From NCBI GenBank assembly GCA_905250115.1, contig CAJNOI010000039.1, forward strand, positions 265,696 through 329,695: a DNA stretch of 64,000 bases, read 5' to 3'. The first letter of the stretch is position 1. Each line of letters begins with the position of its first letter. This DNA comes from Adineta steineri (lineage: Eukaryota > Rotifera > Eurotatoria > Adinetida > Adinetidae). Both the position numbers and the translations under genes were made by a program. The notes under the pieces are model-generated. The model did no database searches. It was not told where the DNA came from and saw only the letters and a program-made list of their open reading frames with translations. This document shows positions 11,197 to 21,759 of this stretch, piece by piece.

Positions 11197-13444
11197 CGAA
11201 TTTTTTTTCTTCTATTGATCTAATAGAAAGAAAAAAACAGAATGATAGAATAAACGCAAACTAGTAAGAAAATCTTTGTTATATAGGAGAAAAATAGATG
11301 CCTATTAAAGCTTTCTCTATGGAATTATTATTATCATATAATTCAGCTTCGATGATTAATCTGGTTTGTATAAGAATAGAATATTCAGAAAAAAAAGATC
11401 TATGTCATTCTTTTTTTATCTAACTTTTCAATACAAAGATTATTGATGAAAAGACTACTAAGAATAGTACAGGTAATTAATGTAAAACGAATTATAACGA
11501 TAATAACAAAGATACGACATATTATGAATCTATTGAAAATAGTTAAAAGTAATGCCGATGTTTTTCACAATTTTTGATTAATTATACTAATAAGTTTCCG
11601 GAACGGATACTATCTTAAGAATGACTATGAAACATCGGATATTAATGAACTCATTTCAAAAAAGTTATTAGCATACTCCCTTTGAGATTAAAATCTCAAG
11701 CACGGAATAAATACTGGTAATAATAGAAAAATATTTTTTGCCAGAAATCTATAGAATAAATTCGAATTTTAAGACAATATCTTGTCGTCTATTTAATATA
11801 TTTTTATACTTTTCATTTCCAAGACAGGACGTGTCTTAAAGGCATCTGGTATTTATATCTTTCAATACTGATTCCAATAAAAGAACGTTCTCTATATAAT
11901 TAAATCAAATACTGACTTACCTCTAATAGTATATAACATTCTTAATATGTGTAAATATATCAATAATATTGAATCATATTTTGTGTTATTCTGCATTTAT
12001 ATCATTTTATCCACTACAAACTAGTAGTTCTTTTTTGGTGCTATCTATTCTTTTGATTGGATAGATATTATAAAAGAGAATCTTTATTTTTTTTATCTAT
12101 AACTGGCACCATTTTTCTTATCTCTTTCTTTATTACGCACCTAACAAAAATATATTTCGAGTATTTACTGTAATAAAAAAGAAGTCGTTGCAATTATATA
12201 AATCAATGACTCGGGAATATTTGATTGTAATATTGTTTTTCTCAAGGAAATATCTTATGTATTTAACCTTATTGAAATATAATTTGAAGGTTGAAAATAT
12301 ACGATAAATGAAAAGACGATGATTATTAGTTACAAACCTATTTTAATATTTATTAAATCAAAATTTGATGAAATGAGTAAAAAATGCAGCTGACAAAAAA
12401 TACAAATGAATCATAGTTATTCTCACATATGTTATCAAGGATTTCTTCTTGTAATTATAACGAATGAAAGAAATGTGTTGATATAATATATTTACAGAGA
12501 AAAGATTAATTGATCAAATTATTCATATGTTATATTTTAACTAGAAGATATAATTGTCAACTAACTATTTCTATATCAATACACTAATATGACAAAAAAA
12601 AATATTATTGACAGGAAATAGAATATGAAGTATGAATAAAAGTTTTCTAATCTATATTGTATATTATTCTTTTTAAACACACCCTCCCATTTCAAGAGTA
12701 TTTTTATAAATTTTTTCTTGCAATTTATTAAATAGCAGATTAATATACACGTATATGATTTATTTATATTATTAAAATAAACAAATTTTGAATATACACG
12801 ATTGAAACCAAACAACGAGGCAAAGAATTAATATTTCAAACGAAAAAAAACACAGAAGTAGAATTAATAAAAAAAAATATCAATATCCGTAGGATGGATA
12901 CGCTTTTTTAGTTCTAAACGTCCAAATAAAGTTCATTTATTTTTCTTTTCAAAGAGAGTGTATGTGGAAGTATGAATATTCCTCTTGAGTTTTTATCTAT
13001 ACCCAGACCCACACTCACATCCACATTCATTGAAAACAGAATCTCTTTGTTTTTCATCGCTCTCAACATGCATTCGCATGCTAATCGATAGCACTCGAAA
13101 ATGGAGTCACGTTTTAGATTTCAACATCAATTTTTTCTTAGAGAATCCTTCATCTAATAATTACGGTGTGGAAATTAACACAAGTGACAAAACATGATTT
13201 CAGCGTTTTGCATACTTCTCTACAAGAAATACAACATCAAAGTATCCACAAAAATGCTTTTTCTTCAAAACTCGATTTCTATTACCTTCACTCCTGAGTT
13301 GTCTGATTAAACAAATCTCAGATTCGAAGTTTCTGGCCTCAAAAACCTTTTGATCAAGTTTTATAACGTATTATGTGTTTTTTCACTCAGACACCAACAT
13401 ACATACAATTGTATTTTATTTCATATAATCCTCCATACAGTCGA
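11197..13444. other. gene-poor AT-rich region
   Basis: No gene is supported over 2.2 kb. A 70-codon open stretch at 12985-13197 continues open past one TGA to about 13350. It has no homology I recognise and no splice context, so I treat it as chance. A GAGATT-AA-AATCTC palindrome occurs near 11680-11694. Confidence 0.5.
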
Positions 13445-13597
13445 GGGAATAAAACAGAGTAATAAAATAAAATACAATAAAATTGAAGGAGATAAAATAA
13501 AAAAAGTGGTAAAATGAAATGCAATAAATAAAAAAAGTAATAAAATAAAATACAATAAAATGAAGTAAGATAAAATCAAATAGAGTAATAAAACTAG
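13445..13597. repeat. AATAAAAT-type low-complexity minisatellite, left copy
   Basis: This is an imperfect tandem array of 5-12 bp units built from AATAAA, TAAAATAC and AATAAAATGAAG. A second array of the same composition, also A-rich on the plus strand, lies at 15136-15296. Together they bracket the transposon island. Confidence 0.7.
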
Positions 13598-13603
13598 TCA
13601 ACA

Positions 13604-13630
13604 GTCTTGCCTCGATCTTTCCAGATTCTT
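13604..13630 (+). repeat. 27-bp inverted repeat, left arm
   Basis: GTCTTGCCTCGATCTTTCCA... matches the reverse complement of 15099-15125 with about four mismatches. Adjacent DNA to 13767 carries repeated CAAGA-A/T-TCTTG palindromes, the best being GACAAGATTCTTGTC at 13753-13767. Confidence 0.6.
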
Positions 13631-14065
13631 GTTTTTCTTTTCTTTAAAAAGAATCTTGCTTGAAGTTCAAGGACAAAAGAATCTTGCCTGATTATTATGA
13701 AGACAAAGAAACTAGAAAGAAATATAAGAGTTCTTAAATTTCTTAGTATTAAGACAAGATTCTTGTCAGCTTTCCAATATCATCAATACGTGATGTAGTT
13801 TTTGTTTCAGCATACATATATATAGATGTCTAATCATTATTTATTCATTGTAATGATATTTTAACTAGCAGTTACACTTCGAACATATACTTTTTCTTAA
13901 GCGTTCATTGCATCGAAACCACATCTAACAATTCATGATTCCGAGTGAATCTATAGAAAATATTTATATTCATTATATAGACATTCTTTTTTTCTGATTT
14001 CTCCGAAAATTTGACTTGTCGAACACATTCGATATATGACTAATCAATATCTTTTTATTTTTTAG

Positions 14066-14249
14066 ATTTTATTTTTTCATCCACAAAAGTATGCTGAAAT
14101 CGAAGAAGGAAATCCTCATTCGTTCAAAAACATATTATTTGAAAATGCTTTTAGTAATATAGGTAATATCTACATGCACATTTTATCGTTTTGTGTTACA
14201 GTTTTTTGTACATTGTATGTGAAGTTGTTAATAAAATCATGTGAAAAAG
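14066..14249 (+). pseudogene. orphan exon pair, possible remnant of a disrupted gene
   Basis: Two exon-like blocks fit together in phase. Block one, 14066-14162, follows TTTTTTAG and ends at GTAATATC; it encodes ...FFHPQKYAEIEEGNPHSF... Block two, 14202-14249, follows GTGTTACAG and ends at GTATTATT; it encodes VFCTLYVKLLIKSCEKG. The following putative intron is where the Helitron begins (14260). I find no first exon, stop exon or recognisable family. It could be a gene relic broken by transposon insertions, or coincidence in AT-rich DNA. Confidence 0.3.
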
Positions 14250-14259
14250 GTATTATTAA

Positions 14260-14812
14260 TCTATATATCTATATATATATATATATATATAAAAGAATGT
14301 TTGTCCATCCGTTTGCTATGCGATCAGTCCCTATATTAGCAACGATCACTAAACTCTCTATGGTACTTCCCTAGTCCAGAGAAAGGTCGAGAGGGGTTGG
14401 TACGACTAGGGGGGGGGGAGAGGAAGGGAGGACGGTTGGGTAAAGTATCACCCAGTTTATGAATATCAAAAATTCTCTGGCGTATTCTAAAGAAAAGAAT
14501 GTGTATATGAGTATTTTTCCTATGTTTTGAGTGCGAGTGAAGATGAGGATAACGGAATGAGTGAGTGGGTGAGGGTGAGGGAGCGTGATGGCGAGGAAGC
14601 GAGTGATGGTACTGGAGTGAGTGGGCGAGTTGGTGGATAGGTGAATAAGAGTGAAAGCGTGAATGAGTGAGTGGGGGTATGAGTGGTAGTGTGTGTTGAT
14701 GAAAAACGATCGCATCCATACTTTAAACCCTCACGTACACCTACACTCGTTTTCTCATCTGCCGAATATGTACTATCAAATTTTTCCGATAAATATCGGG
14801 CGCTCCCGCTAG
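14260..14812 (+). mobile_element. non-autonomous Helitron-like element
   Basis: The 5' end is TC followed by an AT-rich run (TCTATATATCTATATAT). The 3' end is CTAG preceded directly by the GC-rich hairpin CGGG-CGCT-CCCG (14797-14808), with a second small hairpin CCGAT-AAAT-ATCGG at 14786-14799. The element sits between A (14259) and T (14813), the A^T target typical of Helitrons. It is 553 bp with no Rep/helicase coding capacity. The interior has a strand-biased GAGTGAGTGGGTGAGGG minisatellite (about 14535-14700) and a run of nine or more G's near 14411. Known of the family: rolling-circle transposition with 5'-TC, a 3' hairpin and CTRR, and no target duplication. Confidence 0.75.
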
Positions 14813-14840
14813 TAACCGATAAAAGGCTATTTTTGATATG

Positions 14841-14919
14841 GCAAGAATCAGACAAGAAGGAAAGAACACAAGAATCTTGTTTAAAAGGCAAAATCATATT
14901 TTTCAAGCAAGAATCTTGC
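14841..14919. repeat. CAAGAATCTTG palindrome cluster
   Basis: Two odd-centred palindromes are perfect: ACAAGAATCTTGT at 14868-14880 and GCAAGAATCTTGC at 14907-14919. A partial copy lies at 14841. The same motif recurs at 13620-13767. The hAT MITE is inserted just after the last one. Confidence 0.65.
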
Positions 14920-14925
14920 CAGATA

Positions 14926-15078
14926 CAGGGGCGTAGCCAGGAATTTTGCATGGGGGTGCACATCAACGAGCAAATACTTTTTGTCTTATGTCAAGCTACT
15001 GTATCAATACCCTCTTCAGATATTTTTCTACCAAAGGGGGTGCACGGCATCTGTGCACCCCCTTTCTCTCCGCCCCTG
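14926..15078 (+). mobile_element. hAT-type MITE with degraded 8-bp target duplication
   Basis: This 153-bp element starts CAGGGGCGTAGCCAGG and ends CGCCCCTG, so its first eight bases form a perfect terminal inverted repeat. The flanks GCCAGATA (14918-14925) and GCTTGATA (15079-15086) match at 6 of 8 positions, as an aged hAT target duplication would. The interior has a perfect hairpin: GGGGGTGCAC at 15036-15045 pairs with GTGCACCCCC at 15053-15062 across a 7-nt loop. There is no coding capacity. Confidence 0.75.
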
Positions 15079-15098
15079 GCTTGATAATCAAGGAAAAT

Positions 15099-15125
15099 AA
15101 GAATCTCGAAAGATCGAGACAAGAT
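15099..15125 (-). repeat. 27-bp inverted repeat, right arm
   Basis: This is the reverse complement partner of 13604-13630. The pair marks the two sides of the 1.5-kb interval that contains the orphan exons, the Helitron and the hAT MITE. Confidence 0.6.
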
Positions 15126-15135
15126 CGTCGATTGG

Positions 15136-15296
15136 TGAAAATAAAATGCAATAAAATAAGATGCAATAAATTAGGATAATAAAATAAAATGCAAAAAAAT
15201 AGAGTAATAAAATAGAGCAAAAAATTAGAGCAATAAAATAAAATGCAACGAAATAGAGTAATAAATCAAAATGAAATAATGTAAAATAAAACAAAA
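15136..15296. repeat. AATAAAAT-type low-complexity minisatellite, right copy
   Basis: This is an imperfect array of AATAAAATGC and AATAGAGTAAT-type units, matching the composition of the left copy at 13445-13597. Confidence 0.65.
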
Positions 15297-15421
15297 GAAT
15301 GTGACTGTTGGTGAAGAGATATTTATACTAACATCACGTGCACCATCAATATTGCAGTAAATCACTTTCGATTGCTGACATATTTATTTCTCGAAGATTT
15401 CTCTTTACTGGCCTACCAACG

Positions 15422-15430
15422 TATATATAA
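15422..15430 (+). promoter_or_regulatory. TATA box of the secreted peptide gene
   Basis: TATATAAAG lies about 100 bp upstream of the peptide ATG. It would place the start of transcription near 15455, within a sequence (CAGAAGCATACG...) that shifts from AT-rich to mixed composition. Confidence 0.55.
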
Positions 15431-15524
15431 AGCATCAGCACAACTGCAGAAGCATACGATAATCATACCTGCTCAACTCCATTAGCAACTTCGTCTTCAA
15501 ACATTCAAGCACTATTATACAATA

Positions 15525-18500
15525 ATGCACATTATCAATAAAATGGTTTGTTTGGCAGTCTTCTTCGTTTTAATGGCAACAAGCTGCATGGTACGGGGGG
15601 AGGCAGAAGGAATGAATCAAGCTGCGAAACTCAATAATGTTCTTCGCCAATTAATAAATCAACGTACGGATTCTTCCTTTTCAACGAGATTTTCCCTCTA
15701 AACACAGCACACAAACCCCAAATAATAACCATTTCAATATTCGAACAGAACCCTCATTAAAATACTCGACCGTCAAGTGATCTTAATCGATCTCAACGAC
15801 TCCACACCTTCGCTTCGGACTGAGCAACATTATTTGAATATAATCTGACTATAAAATATTCGTTTGTCGTTTATTTCTCTACCATATGATGAACTCCAGA
15901 TCTTTGCTTTGAACTCAACAAAACAATACAATGCTAACTTGGTACTATGGATTATTCATTTGTCATTCATTCCTCCACCACGTAATGAACTCAAAATTTT
16001 TGTTTGGAACGGAACATAGTGTTTGAAAACAATCTTGGTATGAAATCTTCGTTACTTATGTGTTCCTCCACCGTAAAACGAACTCGAAATCTTTCCTTCG
16101 AACTGATCCCAATATTTTCATGGAATCTTATTATAAATTATCCGTTTGTCGTGTGTCCCTCAACTATGCAATGGACTCAGAATCTTTGTTTCGATCTGAA
16201 CAAAATATTTCAAAAGAATCTTCATATGAATTGTGCGTTTGTTACGTGTTCCTTCACCATGCAATGATCTCGCAACCTTTGCTTCATACCGAACAAAATA
16301 TTTGAGATGAATTATTGTTTAAACTTCTCATTTGTCATGTACTCAATCAACATGTAACGAACACGAAATCTTTGCTTCAAACTAAACAAAATATTAAAAT
16401 GAGATCTTAGTGTGCATTATTCATTTGTTATACATTCCTCCACTATGTAGTGAACTCAAAATTTTTGTTTGAAACTGAACAAAATAATCAAACAAAATCT
16501 TAATATGCATTATCCATTTCTTGTGTATTCCTCCGCCTAGAAATGAACTCGGAATCTTTGCACCGAACTAAACAAAATATTTGACTAAAATATTTATATG
16601 AATCATACAGTTCTCATATGCTGCTCCACCACGTAATGAACTCGAAATCTTTGCTTCGAACTGGACAGAATATTCGAATAAAATCTTGGTATGAATTATT
16701 CATTCGTCGTGTATTCCTCCACCACGTAAGAAAATCGAGCTCTTTGTTTCAAACTAAAAAAAATATTTAAATGAAATCTTAGTATGCATTATTTATTTGC
16801 CATTCATTCCTCCACCATGTAATGAACTTGAAATTTTTGTTTGAAACTGAACAAAAGATTTGAACAAAATCTTTTTATAAATTATTCGATTCTCGTGTGC
16901 CTCCGCCTAGGAATGAGCTCGTAATGTTTGCATCGAACTAAACAAAATATTTGACTAAAATATTATTATGAATCATACAGTTCTCATATGCTGCTCCACC
17001 ACGTAATGAACTCGAAATATCTGCTTCGAACTGGGCAAAATATTCGAATAAAATCTTGATATGAACTATTCATATGTCGTGTGTCCTCCACCATGTCACG
17101 ATATCGAAATCATTGCTTCGAAGTGAACCAAATATTTGAAAACAATGTTTGTTTTAGCTGCTCATTTGTCATGTATACACCTACGATTCCATGAACGCGA
17201 GCTCATTTCTTTGAACTGAGCGAAGTAATTGAAGAGAAGCTTCGTATGACTTATTCATTTCCACTGGTTTTCCCTCATGTGATGAACTCCAGAACTTTCC
17301 ATTGAAATGAAGAAAAAATTAGAATAGAATCTTGATAGAAACTATTCTTCAGTCAAGTGTTCCACCACCCCAACTAGAACTTGAAATCTTCGCTCGGAAC
17401 TAAAGAAAATATTTGATTGGATCCTTGCTTTGAATTATTCATTTGCTGTGTGGTCCTCCGCCATGTACTGAACTCGAAATCGTTGTTTAGGAGTGCACAA
17501 AATATTTGAAATGAATCTTTGTTTGAGCTGCTCATTTTTTATATGGTCGTCTACCATGTAATGAACTCGAACTCTTTGCTTCGAAATGAGAAAACCGTTT
17601 GAATAGGATCCTAATGTGAACTATTTATATTTCGTGTGTTCCTCCGCTATGTAGTGATGCGAGAATCTTTACTTCCACCTGGAAAATATATTTGAATAAA
17701 ATCTTCTTGTAAATTATTCATTTCTCATGTGTTTCTCCACTATTTAAAGAACTCAGAATCTTTACTTTCAACTGAGCAACCTACGTGAATAAAACCCTGC
17801 TATATATTACTCATTTTTCATGTGTTCCTCCACCATGCAATCAAATCGAAAGCTTCGTTTAGAACACAACAAAATATTTGAATACAATTTTGCTATAAAT
17901 CATAAGTTTGTTGCCTGTTCCTTCTACCTGTAACACTTCGAAATCTTCGCTTGGAACTGAACAAAATATATGAATAGAATCTTTCTGTAAATTATTCATT
18001 TCTCCTGTGTCAGTCCTCAACGTTATGAACTCTAAATCTTTGCTTCGAACAGAAGAAAATATTTCAACAGATTCTTTATGCTACTTATAAGTTTGTCGTG
18101 TGTTCTTTCACCATGCAATGAAGTGGAAAACTTCACTTCGAACTGAACAAAATATTTGAATACAATGCTGGTGACAATCATTCATTTGTTGTGTTCGCCT
18201 TCACCAAGTACTAAACTCGAAATCTTTGCTTCTGGCTGACTAAAATATTTCAATAGAACCATTCTACGAGTTATTCAATTATCGTGTATTCCGCCACCAT
18301 CTAATGAACTCGAGAACTTTGATTCGAACTGAACAAAACATTTCAATAGAGTCTTTATGCTAATTATTTGTCTGTCGTGTGTTCCTACACTATTTAATGT
18401 GTTCGAAATAATTGCTTCGAATTGATACAGTATTTGAATAGAATCTTTTTATTAACTATTCATCTGTCGTGTGTTCCACCAGCATGTAATGAATTCGAAA

Positions 18501-21500
18501 TCTTTACGTGAAACCGAACAAAATATTTGAGTAAGATCTTACTATTAGTGACTCATACGTCGTTTGTTCCTCCATCATATAATAAACTCGTCATCTTTGC
18601 TTCGAACTGAACAAAATATTTGGATAGAACCTTGGTATCAAATATTCATTTGTCGTTTATTCCGCTATCATCCAATGCACTCGAAATCGTTGCTTCGTAG
18701 TGGATAAAGAATTAGAATGGAACTTTTTTTCCAAATATTCATTTGTCGAGTGTTCCTCCAACCTCTAATAAATTCAAAATCTGCGCTTGAAATCGAACGA
18801 AATGTTTGCATAGAATGTTCCTATGAATTATTCATTATCTGTTTGCTTCTGCAACATGTAATAAGCTCGAAATTTTTGCTTCAAACTGAACAAAATATTT
18901 GAATAGAATCTTATTATGAATGATTCATTCGCCATTTGGTTCTCCACCATGTATTAAACTCAAAATCTTTCCTTACGACTGAAGAAAATATTTCAATAGA
19001 ATTTTTCTATGAATTGTTCATCCGTCGTTGTGTTTCTCCACCATGTATTGAACTTGAAATCTTTGCTACGAACTGAGCAAATTATTTGAATAGAACCTTG
19101 GTATCAATTAGTCATTTATCTAGTGTTCTACCATCATGTAATCAATTCGAAATCTTTGCTTTGAACTAAAGAAAACACGTGAATAGTATCTTGCTACGAA
19201 TTATTCATACGTCGGTGTGTTCCTCCAGCATGTATTGAGCTCGAAATCTTTGCTTCGAACATGAACAAAATATTTGAATAGAATCTTTTTATGAATGATT
19301 CATTCGCCGTTTGGTTCTCCACCATGTATTAAACTCGAAATCTTTCCTTACGACTGAAGAAAATATATCAATAGAATGTTTCTATGAATTGTTCATTTGT
19401 CGTGTTTTCTGCAATCATGTAATGAACTCAAAATGACTGCTTCGAAGTGAGCAAACTATTTGAGTCGAATCTTGATATGAATGATTCATTTATCATTTGT
19501 TTCTCCACCATGTAATGAACTGAAGATCTTTCCTTCGTACTGTAGAAAATATTTCAATATAATCTTTATATGAATTATTCATCTGTCGTTAACTTCCTCC
19601 GGCATGTATTGAGCTCGAAATCTTTGCTTTGAACTGAACAAAATATTTCTATATAATATTGGTATGAATTATTCCTTTGTTCATTGTTCCTTCACCATGT
19701 GTTGAACTGAAAGGCTTCGGTTCGAATTGAAGCAAATATTTGAAATGACTGTTTGTTTGACCTGCTCATTTGCAATGTGTTTCTGCGCCATATAATGAAC
19801 TCGAAATCTTTGGTTCGATCGGAACGAAATATTTCAATGCGATCTTATTATGAATTACTCATTTGTCGGTTGGTCTTCCGCCATGTAATGAACTCGAAAT
19901 TTATGTTTCGAAGGGAAAGAAATATTTACATAAAAGTTTGGTATGAATTTTTCAGTTGCTGTGTAATCCTTCACCATGTAATGCACGCAAAATCTTTGTT
20001 TCGAAGTGAACAGAATACTTGAACAGAACGTTGATATGAATTATGTATTTGTCGTGTGTTCGCCCAATTTTCAATGAATTTGAAATCTTTACTTCAAACT
20101 AAACAATGTATTTGAATAGAATCTTCTTGTGAATTATTTATTTTTCGTGACTCCCTCCATGATACAATGAACTGGGAATCTTTGCTACGAATTGAAGAAA
20201 ATATTTGAGGAGGATCTTAGTATTAATGATTCGTATGTCATTTGTTCCTTCATCTTTTGATAACCTACAAATGTTTCCGTCGAACAAGAAAAAATGTCTG
20301 AACAGAATCTTGATACCAATTATTCATCTGTGGTGTGGCCCTCTAGTATCAAGCGAATTCGAATTCTACTCCTCGAACTGAACAAAATATTTGAAATGAA
20401 TGTTTGTTTGAACTCCTCATTTGTTGAGTGTTTCTCCAACATGTAATGAGCTCGTAATGTTTCCTTCGAACTGAGCAAAATATTTGAATAAAATCCTGAT
20501 TCGAATTATTCATTACGTACGAGTTTGTCCAGTATGTGAGAAACTGAAAATCTTTGATTTCGACTGAACAGAGCATATGAATAAAATATTAATATGAATT
20601 ATTCATTGTTTGTGGGCTAGTTCAGCATGTAATCTTCCCAAAACCTTTGCTTTAAACTGAGCAAAATATTTGAATAGAGTCTTATTATGAATGACTCCTT
20701 AGTGGTATGTTCTTCCACCATGTAGTGAACTCGAAGTCGTTGATTCGTACTAAATAAAATATTTGGATAGAGTCTTGCTATGAATGATTCCTTTGTGGTG
20801 TGTTCTTCCACCATGTAATGAACTCGAAATTGATGATTCGAACTGTACAATATATTCTAAATGAGTTTTTGTTTGTGCTGCTCATTTTTTGTGTGTTTCT
20901 CATGATGCAATGAACTCGAAATCTTTGCTTGGAAGTGAAGAAAATATTTGGATATAATCCTGGTATGAATTGTTCGTTTGTCATGTGCGCCTCCACCATC
21001 TTATGAACTCGAAATCTTTGCTTTGACGTGAAAAAAAACATTTGAATAGAATCTTGGTATGAATTATTCATTTACTATGCGTACCTTCACCATGTGATGA
21101 ACTCGAAATCTTTGCTTTGAAGTAAAAACATATTTCAATAGAATCTTGCTAAGAATGATTCATCGGGCATATGCTCCTCGTCAATGTAATGGACTCCAAA
21201 TATTTCCTCTCTAATGAAGAAATTATTTGAATAGAATTTTCGTAGAAACTATTCATTTGTCATGTGGTCTTGCACAACGTGATAAAATCCGAATCTCTGT
21301 TTTAAGTGAAGAATAGATTTGAATAAAATGTTGCTCTAAAATGTTCAATTGATATGTGCTCCTCCACGATGTACTGAACTCAAAATCTTTGTTTTGAACT
21401 GATCAGAATATTGGAATAGAATCTTGGTATGAATTATGCATTTGTCATGTGCTTTTCCACAACGTAATGAACTCGAACTCTTGGCTTCAAATGGAACACA

Positions 21501-21759
21501 ATATTTAAATAGAATATTGGTAAATAAGGCCGGTATGTTATATCAAGATAGTCTGTCGGTAATAACTGATCAAGAAAAAGTTCTAATATTTTGTCTCGTT
21601 ATTTGTACATTCTTCTTTGAGATTATCATTTGAAGGACTTTATGACATTGAACTAACTAACTATTTTTCGTTTTAGGAGACATGGCACAAACATACATCA
21701 CACCAAAAATCGAACATTATAGCATGCTTTATCCACTAGCTAGTGTCCTTTTTCTATAA
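15525..21759 (+). CDS. small secreted peptide precursor, likely two exons around a satellite-filled intron
   Basis: Exon 1 starts at the ATG at 15525. It encodes a clear signal peptide (MVCLAVFFVLMATSC core, likely cut after MVRG) followed by an amphipathic segment, AAKLNNVLRQLINQ. Two readings are possible. Unspliced, the ORF ends at 15701 (58 residues, tail RTDSSFSTRFSL). Spliced, exon 1 ends at 15663 before GTACGG and joins 21677 after CTAACTATTTTTCGTTTTAG. That acceptor has branchpoint-like CTAAC repeats and a pyrimidine tract. The exons are 139 and 83 nt, in phase, and give 73 residues ending in LYPLASVLFL with stop at 21757-21759. An AATAAA follows at about 21861. The second reading explains the strong acceptor and poly(A) signal but needs a 6.0-kb intron where most others are about 60 bp. 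The likely role is a secreted peptide (neuropeptide or antimicrobial type); no family is recognised. Confidence 0.5.
15736..21525. repeat. 93-bp satellite array, about 62 diverged copies
   Basis: A tandem array with a 93-bp period can be read directly. Unit starts (AATGAACTCGAAATCTTTGC) fall at 16635, 16728 and 16821, then at 16912 and 17005 (spacings 93, 93, 91, 93). The unit runs through a GAACTGAACAAAATATTTGA core to a TCCTCCACCATGT end. Copies differ at roughly 10-25% of positions. Higher-order blocks of four units are visible: about 16579-16690 repeats at 16949-17060, and about 18918-19030 at 19293-19405. The period is 31 codons, so short in-frame peptide repeats appear on both strands, but none is long or consistently open. 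The first, degenerate unit begins about 35 bp after the short-form stop of the peptide gene. Confidence 0.93.

Noticed and set aside
12985-13197. 70-codon open frame, open past one TGA to 13350
   Set aside because: No homology, no splice signals in phase, and such lengths are expected by chance; kept only as a note in the gene-poor region.
14336-14966. Long minus-strand open frames rich in His, Ser, Pro and Thr
   Set aside because: They arise from the GAGTGAGTGGG minisatellite inside the Helitron; composition, not coding, keeps them open.
15806-21071. Several 60-97 codon open frames on both strands inside the satellite
   Set aside because: They are by-products of a 93-bp (31-codon) period; starts and stops vary between units and no frame stays open for more than about three units.
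15736-21525. Regularly spaced repeat array resembling a CRISPR array
   Set aside because: There are no unique spacers; units are contiguous and diverged, and all neighbours are spliced eukaryotic genes.
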